Positions 1 through 6,648 of a stretch of DNA of 8,860 nt are shown piece after piece. The DNA is from Bdellovibrionales bacterium. GTDB taxonomy: Bacteria > Bdellovibrionota > JAFGOL01. The stretch covers positions 1 to 8,860 of the forward strand of contig JAKLHL010000055.1 in assembly GCA_022710165.1 (NCBI GenBank), written 5' to 3'. A program made the position numbers and the translations under genes. Position 1 is the first letter of the stretch, and each line of letters starts with the position of its first letter. Under the pieces are notes generated by a model. The model was not told where the DNA came from. It worked only from the letters and a program-made list of their open reading frames with translations, and did not search any database.

Positions 1-1623
1 GTCAAATTCAAATGCTCCAGAGATGAAGTTTGTCTTTTTTTGTATGTTGTTCCCGTTAAGGTCTGCTTTGTAGATATTAAACACACCATCAGGATCGTCT
101 ATAAAGTAAAGTGAACTGTTCTTTATCTTTATATCCTTTATGCTTCCTTTTGAACTGTATATCTTGGTCTTGTTGCCGTTCTCATCAAGTCTTATTATTG
201 ATTCATCCTCGTCGGCTAATTTCTCTACAAAATAAACTACAAACTTGCCGTTGATCTTTACACAGACTATTGATGAGAGCCTTGCAAGCAGCGGCGAGGT
301 ATATAGTACCTTGTCTGAAACCTTTATCTGCATCTGCCCGGTAAGCACTTTTATGACGCAGAATTTATCTTTTTCTATAGGGTGTGCGTATAGTGTTCTT
401 TTTGTACCATCAAGTCTTTTCGCAGAATTGCTAGAGATCGAATACTTGTAAAGCCAGTAATAGGAGCGATCTATTTCATCGTGGAACCTGTTGTAGATGA
501 TAGTGTCTTCATCTATCCACTTTATGGAACTTGTTCCTTCTGCGCTTAGTTCTTTTATAACCGTATCCTTGTCCAGATCATATATTATGACCTTGTCTTT
601 TTTGTCTGGGCTTATTTTATGGAACGCTAGTTTTTTACCGCTGGGTGAAAGACTGACTATACGATTAGAGAAACCATTGTTTATTACATCCTCTATTTTT
701 GTGACGTTGCTTTCACCTATCTGCGAGTTCCATTTTGAATATTCTTCGTTCTTTTCATTTAGCATCTCATCCCAAAGTTCAGGGATGTCCTTTTCTGTAT
801 ATTGCTCGAAAGAATAACTTGGATAATAAGGGACAACACCTGCGTTATGTTTTGATACCTTGCCTGGCACATCTTCGCCGTACTTTTGCGAAAGATGTTC
901 CATCAAAAGGTATCCGTCAAGGTATGGCCTGTTACCAAGCGGCCACTCATCTATTATATATGGGGCTTGAGATAGATCATATATTCCGTCGCTGTTAAGC
1001 TTTCCTTCTTTTTGAGCGGTCCTAAGCATTGTGTGCAAGAAAGTCGATCTTCCCCTTCCTTTTTTTGTGAACTTGGTCTCTTCATATACGGTGTATGCTT
1101 CTATGAGGTTAAGAGGCGACATCCCGTTCATGCTTACTACGGTCCCGAATACTGCCCTTAGGACTTTGCTGTATCCTCTGGTCGTCGAGAGGTTCACAAT
1201 GTGAGTAAGCTCATGTATGGCCGTGTCCCTTAACCAGTTATCATATTCCCCTATAGAAGAATGTGACAATGGCGGTACTGCATAGACGTAGATCATGTTC
1301 TGAGGAACTGGTGTTGCAAAACCATTGTGAGAATCTGTGTTGTCTACCACAACTACTTGTACCCTAAGGTAAGGCTTTGAGTTTAGGTCTTTTGTCAGTA
1401 GTTCAAAGGCCTCTTCCATGTACCCTGATAGTCTTTTTGCTATTGCCTCCATATTCTGCGGCACAAAGAACTCTTCATTTGAATGATCAGGATAGTGAAC
1501 ATCAAAATGTTCAGTACTTATAGTTTTAAAACCTGAATAATCATAAGGAACGACACTTTCGGTATAGAACTGGGCGTTCAGAGCGGAACTTAACATTATG
1601 ATAAGTGTTAATATCAATGTCAT
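1..1623 (-). CDS. Secreted gluzincin-type metallopeptidase with TolB/WD40-like beta-propeller (3' end outside window)
   Basis: Read from ATG at 1623-1621, this frame stays open to base 1, giving 541 residues with no stop; the C-terminus is beyond the window. An in-frame TAA at 1635-1633 limits the start. Residues 1-17 are a short signal peptide cut at ALNA|Q. Residues 35-300 are a zinc peptidase domain: HELTH at 137-141 supplies two His ligands and the catalytic Glu138, and E175 in LIEAYTVYEE fits the third ligand (commonly EGLAxYxE). The stretch between (TRGYSKVLRAVFG) and GRGRS at 190-194 match what I recall of peptidase-MA-like proteins fused to TolB-type propellers. From about 320, propeller-like repeats follow (RIVSLSPSGKKLAFHK at 321-336, then about 366-403, 448-490 and 494-530). 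It probably acts in the periplasm or at the cell surface; substrate unknown. Some relatives end in an outer-membrane barrel, which cannot be checked here. No Shine-Dalgarno sequence is visible. Confidence 0.88.
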   Translation of the reverse strand, partial: MTLILTLIIMLSSALNAQFYTESVVPYDYSGFKTISTEHFDVHYPDHSNEEFFVPQNMEAIAKRLSGYMEEAFELLTKDLNSKPYLRVQVVVVDNTDSHNGFATPVPQNMIYVYAVPPLSHSSIGEYDNWLRDTAIHELTHIVNLSTTRGYSKVLRAVFGTVVSMNGMSPLNLIEAYTVYEETKFTKKGRGRSTFLHTMLRTAQKEGKLNSDGIYDLSQAPYIIDEWPLGNRPYLDGYLLMEHLSQKYGEDVPGKVSKHNAGVVPYYPSYSFEQYTEKDIPELWDEMLNEKNEEYSKWNSQIGESNVTKIEDVINNGFSNRIVSLSPSGKKLAFHKISPDKKDKVIIYDLDKDTVIKELSAEGTSSIKWIDEDTIIYNRFHDEIDRSYYWLYKYSISSNSAKRLDGTKRTLYAHPIEKDKFCVIKVLTGQMQIKVSDKVLYTSPLLARLSSIVCVKINGKFVVYFVEKLADEDESIIRLDENGNKTKIYSSKGSIKDIKIKNSSLYFIDDPDGVFNIYKADLNGNNIQKKTNFISGAFEFD

Positions 1624-1634
1624 ATTAATAGCTT

Positions 1635-1665
1635 AGTATATGTATGCTTTTTTTACACCTGTTAA
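1635..1665 (-). promoter_or_regulatory. Candidate promoter for the leftward metallopeptidase gene
   Basis: On the minus strand TTAACA (1665-1660) and TATACT (1640-1635) each match five of six bases of the sigma-70 -35 and -10 consensus. The spacer is 19 nt, longer than the optimal 17, and contains an A-tract. A start site about 7 nt past the -10 would leave only some 5 nt before the ATG at 1623, consistent with the absence of an RBS. This is pattern matching only; the AT-rich context makes chance matches likely. Confidence 0.3.
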
Positions 1666-1671
1666 GTTTTG

Positions 1672-1691
1672 AACCCCTATTTTTTGGGGTT
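1672..1691. repeat. Small inverted repeat in the divergent intergenic region
   Basis: AACCCC (1672-1677) and GGGGTT (1686-1691) form a perfect 6-bp stem around an 8-nt T-rich loop. The runs of C and G stand out in an AT-rich spacer. Three bases further on lies the perfect palindrome ATCCGGAT (1694-1701), followed by a T-run. Because both flanking genes point away from this spot, a terminator has no obvious gene to serve. A protein-binding site or a 5'-leader hairpin is more likely. Function is inferred from position only. Confidence 0.35.
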
Positions 1692-1719
1692 TTATCCGGA
1701 TTTTTTATAAAAACATAAT
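1691..1719 (+). promoter_or_regulatory. Weak candidate promoter for the rightward three-gene unit
   Basis: CATAAT at 1714-1719 matches five of six bases of the -10 consensus. TTTATC at 1691-1696 matches only three of six of the -35, with an ideal 17-nt spacer. The palindrome ATCCGGAT overlaps this -35. If real, the leader RNA would be about 85 nt long before the ATG at 1813. Other AT-rich matches exist in the spacer, so this is the best of several weak options. Confidence 0.2.
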
Positions 1720-1796
1720 AAAAACAAGTATTTGGGCTTTGGACGGTTTAGGCATACAAGTTGCAAGCAAATAGTACTAAGGACTATCCTTTTATA

Positions 1797-1800
1797 GGAG
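1797..1800 (+). promoter_or_regulatory. Ribosome binding site of the first plus-strand gene
   Basis: GGAG (within TATAGGAG) lies 12 nt before the ATG at 1813, longer than the usual 5-9 nt. The ATG is nevertheless favoured because it begins a textbook signal peptide (MKK followed by a hydrophobic core). The paralogous gene at 6649 has a similarly long 11-nt gap, so the wide spacing may be normal for this family or organism. Confidence 0.6.
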
Positions 1801-1812
1801 TTATTTTACTTC

Positions 1813-3963
1813 ATGAAGAAATTAATAAGTGCCATTCTGTTAATCTCTTTCATCTTTAGCAGCGTATCATATGCACAACAGGGAAATTATACTTATCAAT
1901 GGAGCAACGGTACGAGCGATCAAGTTAAAGTAGTTCCTATGACCACAACAACTTATTCAGTGTCTCGAACCTTTGTTGATGGAAATGCTAATTACAATAC
2001 TAAAGTAACACCCATAGAAGAGATAGAGTTCAATGCCAAAAAAGCCAAACTTGAAGAAGGTAATTACGGCAGTATTGATAAGGCCGTAAAAGACATCGTT
2101 TCTTTATTGATCTATGAAGTTGAGGATACAGAACAGGTAGGCATAGATAAAATGTCCGCTCTGGGAACTATCGACCTTATATTCGCAAATAATGTACTAA
2201 GCACAGATAAAGAATTAAGCCTGATACTCTTGCCTTTGTCCTACCAGATAGGTAAAGGCGGAAAGTCAGAAGCCTGGGCGGCCATTGGTCTTGCTCTTGT
2301 CGCTAATTATTATCCATCTGCAGACATGTATTATTCCATACATGGTAAATCAACAGAGTCACAGTTGTCTGTTCTTGATCCGAACTACAATCCGAGAGAC
2401 CCTAAGTACAGGTCAAAAATAGAAACTCTTTTTAAGAAATACATTTTGGATGCTGACGCTGATGTTGAGACCAGAATTAACATGGCTGAAGGGATCGGTT
2501 TCCTTAAAGGCTCAACCTGGTCTATTGATTCTTATATAAGCACTCTTAATACTAGACTTAATTATGGGCAGTACACCGAAGGACCTAATGGTTCAGTGGT
2601 ATTCTCTTTGTGCAGGGCGCTTGCCTATCAGGCTACTGTATATGAGAACAGTTCAGCAAGAAGTATCTTGGAGAAATACTATGGAGGCATTTACAGTAAA
2701 GATCAAATAAGCAACGCTTATCCTTGGGCCACTATGGTCTACTCAGCGATGGCAGCAGGGTCTTATGGCATAAGATCGGCGTATCGTCCTCTCGGCGTTT
2801 TTGCTATGTGGGGTAATGTAGATAATATATTCGAGACTGGCGGTATTAAAGCCATCCCGTTTAGTGTAAGAAAAATGACCTGGGCAATACTTCCTGAATC
2901 TGAAAAGAACATGATAAAGAAAGAACAGTCTGATGGTCTGTATGGATTTACTAGATATGATGATGAATTGAACCCGATCGTTGAATATGATGAATATGAT
3001 CTTCCTATCATAAAGATGTATCAGCCTCTTTATACAAGCGCCGAATCTTGGGCAACAAGCATAGTAGACGGTATAAGCGATGCTGCAGATTTTTTAATTG
3101 TCCTTGTATGTTGGGAGATGGCAGGAGCTATGGCGATGAGCTGGGCTGTTAGTACAGAATTTGCTATTGCAAACTCTGTATTTGCAGAGACTGCTGGCTA
3201 TATGGCTACCTCGATGGCCGCAGGAAGGCAGGGGTCCAAGATGGCAGTTGCTGCCTATGAAAGATGGCTGATAATGAACAGTGCAAAATATGCCGTGACC
3301 TTTGCAGAAACACCAGTAGGAATAATGTTCAACAGAGTAGGAAAAGGTATAAAGAATTTCTTCACAAAATTTGCGCCACAGATAACTCTTTTAAAGAGAG
3401 GTGTTGTTGTAACATCGACGGTGCTTAACCTTAATGTTGCTACTATATCTGCAAGGACACTTCCGCAGGTAATGCCTAAGGCTACCGCTGAATGGGTGCT
3501 AACTACTGCTGAAAAGCAAACCCTGAATACGGCAAGTAAGATCATAAGCACCACTCCAGGGGCTTCAACTATGGCGGAGACAGAGTTGGTGTCGTTACTT
3601 GAAAAGTCAGGGATGGACCTTGTGACCGCTACGAAATATGTTAATGCTTTTAAGAGCACGGGCGGAGTAAGCATACCTGCTTTTACAGCTACTAATGCAA
3701 CAGGAAGTTTTATTCAGTCTACAATAGACGTTATCTTTAATGGAACGAACAACCTTTTAATAGTGCAGAACAATATTCCTGGAGATGCTACTTTTACCCA
3801 GGTGTTCAAGTTCAAGAACGGCCAGGTAAAATCTTTTTCAGGTTTAGGCGGCGGTAATGATCCGCTGATACCTTTATCAGAAGCAGAATCAACTGAGCTT
3901 CAAAGACTCATTGATCAATACAACGGAGCCCAGTGTCCGGAAATTATGGGTAAAGCCGCATAG
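1813..3963 (+). CDS. Exported protein of unknown function, family A (716 aa)
   Basis: I do not recognise this protein as a named family. Residues 1-21 are a signal peptide (MKK, hydrophobic core, VSYA|QQ). Residues 25-60 carry WSNG and TTTTYSV, resembling a fragment of an Ig-like/PKD-type beta-sandwich. Residues 80-420 are mostly helical with HEAT-like character: DKMSALGTIDLIF, RINMAEGIGFLKG, FSLCRALAYQA, SAMAAGSYGI. FLIVLVCWEM at 427-436 begins a hydrophobic, small-residue-rich stretch running to about 470 that includes EFAIANSVFAE (449-459); it could be a buried helix pair or a membrane segment. FAETPVG follows at 497-503. The C-terminal domain (592-716) holds LVSLLEKSG, a predicted beta region with VFKFKNG, LGGG at 678-681, and the tail PLS...YN...C with Cys708. 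The gene at 6649 is a full-length paralogue, and the 3995 gene shares only the C-terminal domain. The product is presumably periplasmic, surface-exposed or secreted. It is first in a probable three-gene operon; the next start is 31 nt on. Confidence 0.9.
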   Translation: MKKLISAILLISFIFSSVSYAQQGNYTYQWSNGTSDQVKVVPMTTTTYSVSRTFVDGNANYNTKVTPIEEIEFNAKKAKLEEGNYGSIDKAVKDIVSLLIYEVEDTEQVGIDKMSALGTIDLIFANNVLSTDKELSLILLPLSYQIGKGGKSEAWAAIGLALVANYYPSADMYYSIHGKSTESQLSVLDPNYNPRDPKYRSKIETLFKKYILDADADVETRINMAEGIGFLKGSTWSIDSYISTLNTRLNYGQYTEGPNGSVVFSLCRALAYQATVYENSSARSILEKYYGGIYSKDQISNAYPWATMVYSAMAAGSYGIRSAYRPLGVFAMWGNVDNIFETGGIKAIPFSVRKMTWAILPESEKNMIKKEQSDGLYGFTRYDDELNPIVEYDEYDLPIIKMYQPLYTSAESWATSIVDGISDAADFLIVLVCWEMAGAMAMSWAVSTEFAIANSVFAETAGYMATSMAAGRQGSKMAVAAYERWLIMNSAKYAVTFAETPVGIMFNRVGKGIKNFFTKFAPQITLLKRGVVVTSTVLNLNVATISARTLPQVMPKATAEWVLTTAEKQTLNTASKIISTTPGASTMAETELVSLLEKSGMDLVTATKYVNAFKSTGGVSIPAFTATNATGSFIQSTIDVIFNGTNNLLIVQNNIPGDATFTQVFKFKNGQVKSFSGLGGGNDPLIPLSEAESTELQRLIDQYNGAQCPEIMGKAA

Positions 3964-3981
3964 AGCGTTAAATTTATTTTT

Positions 3982-3987
3982 GGAGGA
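3982..3987 (+). promoter_or_regulatory. Strong ribosome binding site that fixes a TTG start
   Basis: GGAGGA lies 7 nt upstream of TTG at 3995, the best Shine-Dalgarno match and spacing in the window. It sits between the TAG at 3961-3963 and the next gene. The TTG opens a good signal peptide, whereas the upstream in-frame ATG at 3911 would overlap the preceding gene and place about 28 hydrophilic residues before it. Confidence 0.8.
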
Positions 3988-3994
3988 TAGTCGT

Positions 3995-6589
3995 TTGAAA
4001 AGATCATCAATTATTATTTGTGGAGTTATCTTAGCCCTGTCCGGCGTGAGCCTTGAAGCTCAAACTTTTAATCCTAGGCACGTTTACAGCAGGGACGCCG
4101 CAGCGGATAGTGCTAATTATGCAAAGATAGACGCAGCATCTCTTGGGGAATATGAGGATCTTATAAAGGCGAGCAACTTTACCCTTATCCCAGAAAAAGA
4201 TGGTTCATATTCTATTAAGTTCGACGAAGCCACTGAACTTGGCATAGAAAAGATAATGGAAAATAACCGTAATGATAAGATCGTTTATAATAGGTTCGGT
4301 ACTACTAATCTTGACTCACTAAAGAGTGCCCTAAATCAAGAGTACCTTTATTTTTCACATTACTACAAAGAAGACGAGCCCTATCCTGTAGGAAACTATC
4401 AAAATAGTGTGAAGTACCAGGTATACACTACTCCCGTAGACCATACATATTATGTGGGTGCAGACAGGGGACTTCAGGATGTATATATAAATTCACAGAT
4501 CTCCTTTTCTATATTCAAACAGATGGCCCTTATTGATGCATATAAGGATCCCAATGAATTTGCAAAGAAGAATATATATTACGGGATACCTAACGACGTT
4601 GACCCTATGAACCTTGAAATACTCTCGCAGCTATTTATGGACCAACTTGTTGATAAGGCCTTGGTGAAAGAGATTATAGGGGATTGTTACGATTATCTTA
4701 AGATGCTTAATGAAGAGATAGATGAATATGAATCACAGACACTTATAGAAGATGCTTGGCAGTGGAATAAGAGCTTTTCGTATGCAGTAGTTGATCTTTT
4801 CAGGAATGGATACTGGGAGATGGATAATGGATATAAGATAAACGGTTCTGCCTGCATGAGCATCATATCTTCAGCTACTGCCGGCTACGGTATGGACATC
4901 ATAGATTTTGATAACCAAAGGAATTACACCGACTTTATGAATATAGAAGACATGATGAAGAAATTCAACATGGATTTCACAAAAGACGAAAATAGCAAAG
5001 CATATCTTGAGAACATAAGAATGGAGTATAACACTAAGTATAAGACAGCCGGCGCTCCCGAACTTTTTAAGGATAGTGTCTATACTTATGTCCCATCTAC
5101 AAACAAAGCCGATCTAAGTGAACTTATTCTTGTGTCAGGTGAAAAGCCGCATATCAAAACAAAGTACAAGGTTTTAAGACTGCTAGGTGATCTTGCAAGC
5201 ACAGATAGTGATATAGCTCTTGAGGCTACTTCGTATATGTCCAGCATAATGCATTTGGATAACGTTAACTATCTGATGGAGCTTGCTAACCATGACCCTA
5301 CTATAGGTCAGCCTCGTAAAATGGAATTCGTTAATACGACCTATTTTGAGAACAGGAGCGTGGAAGACAATCAGGCGTATGCAGTCTCTGCACTTGCCAA
5401 TATGTACAAACAGGCAGAGGCCATGAACGAGCTTGTTATAAAAGAATATATAGGGGACTTCCTGAAAGGTATGACAAATTCTTCCAACCATTCTTCAGCC
5501 AATATAGCTTCTGAGGCTCTTGGCCTTGCAATCCCATATCCTAACAATGATACCTGGAATACCATAAATGACTGGGTGGTTGGTGTTACTAACCTTGGTA
5601 AGATGACTGTTTCATCCAGAAGTTTGGTTAAAATACCAAAATGGTTGAAGTTCGGTTCCAAAACAGCTCCTGCTACAAATGTGATCAAGAACTCTTCCAT
5701 GATGTTCTCAGAAACAGGCCCTATGGTACTTTCCTTGCCAAACGTTATATCTCCTTTAAAAGCTGCTACAACCATACCTGGTGTTACAACAGCAGTATGG
5801 AAACTCCCTACAGTTGTGCTCAACTCACAAAGATCCATGGATGCCATATTCATGATGACAAGAATAATAACTATCGGTGCTGTGGTCCAGACAGAAGCAG
5901 GCTCTTTTTATGTAGACACAAAATCACATCAGGTGCTTCCTGTTGAGGGTCTGTCGTCAGCCAGGAACAGCGAACTAGCGGCAATAAAGAACAACCCTGT
6001 ATATATAAGTGTTTCGTCCGGCGGATCTTCTTACTCTTATGTTGTAGGTTTGGCCAAGGCTGAACAACTTTCAGTGATAATAGAGCACCTAAGACTTTTA
6101 GCTCTTGCAAACCCAGGGATGTTTATAAGCCTTAAGGACAAACAGGGTAATCCTATAGAGCTCTTCCCTAAAAAGAACAAACTTCCAGAAGTACCCGCTC
6201 AGATGGAAAAGAACATCTCTGATGCCTTAAAGAGCGCAGGAGTATCACCAGTTGACGAGGCGGCGATAATCAATTCCTTTAAGAACGGCACATGTAATGC
6301 TATACCTAAGATAGAGAATATCTTTATAGACGGTAATGTGATGTCCTCAACGGTGGCTACGACAATATTGAAGGACGGGAGCATGGTGCTTAATATATTG
6401 AGAACAATAGCTGCCGGCGGTGAACTTTTAGAACTTGAGAGGACCTTCACCAGAGGTGCCGACGGCACAACTCTTGAGGCTGCCATATTAAAAAGCAAAA
6501 AAGCGCCTCCGTTGGTTCTAAGCTCGGAACAGCTTGCAGAGCTTGAAGGCATGGTCGCGACATATAACAACATGTGCAAGGGGCTTTAA
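3995..6589 (+). CDS. Exported helical-repeat-like protein of unknown function, family B (864 aa, TTG start)
   Basis: I do not recognise a named family. The TTG start is chosen for its Shine-Dalgarno sequence and because it yields a clean signal peptide (MKRSS, hydrophobic core, SLEA|Q, cut after residue 22). The mature protein begins with an acidic, Tyr- and Asn-rich region (about 25-290) of unclear fold. Helical segments suggestive of HEAT/ARM-type repeats follow (about 385-520, for example KYKVLRLLGDLAS, AYAVSALANMYKQ, ANIASEALGLAIP). A moderately hydrophobic stretch comes next, then a beta-rich patch starting FYVDTKSHQVLPV. The last 125 residues (about 740-864) match the C-terminal domains of both neighbours: ALKSAGVSPVDEAAIINSFK, a beta region, then PPLVLSSEQLAELE and YNNMCKGL with Cys861. 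No catalytic motif was seen. It lies 31 nt after one family A gene and 59 nt before the other, so it is probably co-transcribed and co-exported with them. A structural or binding role is an inference. Confidence 0.87.
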   Translation: MKRSSIIICGVILALSGVSLEAQTFNPRHVYSRDAAADSANYAKIDAASLGEYEDLIKASNFTLIPEKDGSYSIKFDEATELGIEKIMENNRNDKIVYNRFGTTNLDSLKSALNQEYLYFSHYYKEDEPYPVGNYQNSVKYQVYTTPVDHTYYVGADRGLQDVYINSQISFSIFKQMALIDAYKDPNEFAKKNIYYGIPNDVDPMNLEILSQLFMDQLVDKALVKEIIGDCYDYLKMLNEEIDEYESQTLIEDAWQWNKSFSYAVVDLFRNGYWEMDNGYKINGSACMSIISSATAGYGMDIIDFDNQRNYTDFMNIEDMMKKFNMDFTKDENSKAYLENIRMEYNTKYKTAGAPELFKDSVYTYVPSTNKADLSELILVSGEKPHIKTKYKVLRLLGDLASTDSDIALEATSYMSSIMHLDNVNYLMELANHDPTIGQPRKMEFVNTTYFENRSVEDNQAYAVSALANMYKQAEAMNELVIKEYIGDFLKGMTNSSNHSSANIASEALGLAIPYPNNDTWNTINDWVVGVTNLGKMTVSSRSLVKIPKWLKFGSKTAPATNVIKNSSMMFSETGPMVLSLPNVISPLKAATTIPGVTTAVWKLPTVVLNSQRSMDAIFMMTRIITIGAVVQTEAGSFYVDTKSHQVLPVEGLSSARNSELAAIKNNPVYISVSSGGSSYSYVVGLAKAEQLSVIIEHLRLLALANPGMFISLKDKQGNPIELFPKKNKLPEVPAQMEKNISDALKSAGVSPVDEAAIINSFKNGTCNAIPKIENIFIDGNVMSSTVATTILKDGSMVLNILRTIAAGGELLELERTFTRGADGTTLEAAILKSKKAPPLVLSSEQLAELEGMVATYNNMCKGL

Positions 6590-6599
6590 TAGATCAGAA

Positions 6600-6632
6600 G
6601 TGTGTTGGTCTTTCCATGAACTGACAGCACAC
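6600..6632 (+). promoter_or_regulatory. Hairpin abutting the ribosome binding site of the third gene
   Basis: GTGTGTTG (6600-6607) pairs with CAGCACAC (6625-6632) as an 8-bp stem with one G-U pair. Beyond a bulged G at 6608, TC (6609-6610) pairs with GA (6623-6624), leaving a 12-nt loop at 6611-6622. The stem ends at the base before AGGAG (6633-6637). No U-run follows, so it is not an intrinsic terminator. It could modulate translation of the third gene or mark an RNA-processing or stability point within the operon. Confidence 0.5.
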
Positions 6633-6637
6633 AGGAG
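6633..6637 (+). promoter_or_regulatory. Ribosome binding site of the third plus-strand gene
   Basis: AGGAG lies 11 nt before the ATG at 6649, wide like the site of the paralogous first gene (12 nt). It directly follows the 3' arm of the hairpin at 6600-6632, so stacking or refolding of that hairpin could affect ribosome access. Confidence 0.65.
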
Positions 6638-6648
6638 ACATACCTACG

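Noticed and set aside
245..998. Open frames on the plus strand in the first kilobase
   Set aside because: They lie opposite the metallopeptidase gene, lack ribosome binding sites, and encode compositionally odd peptides. The minus-strand frame carries recognisable peptidase motifs.
1672..1707. Inverted repeat with following T-runs as an intrinsic terminator
   Set aside because: It lies between divergent genes with no gene ending into it, the stem is only 6 bp, and the T-run does not directly follow a strong GC stem.
1761..1790. TTGCAA / TATCCT as promoter of the first plus-strand gene
   Set aside because: Each hexamer matches only four of six bases, and transcription would begin at about 1797, removing or truncating the ribosome binding site.
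3255..3674. Minus-strand frame of 139 codons inside the first family A gene
   Set aside because: It is antisense to a well-supported gene, with no promoter or RBS and no recognisable domain. Similar antisense frames at 5371-5853 and 6199-6579 are rejected for the same reason.
3911..3994. Upstream ATG at 3911 as the start of the family B gene
   Set aside because: It would overlap the preceding gene by 53 bases, put about 28 hydrophilic residues before the signal peptide, and ignore GGAGGA placed 7 nt before TTG 3995.
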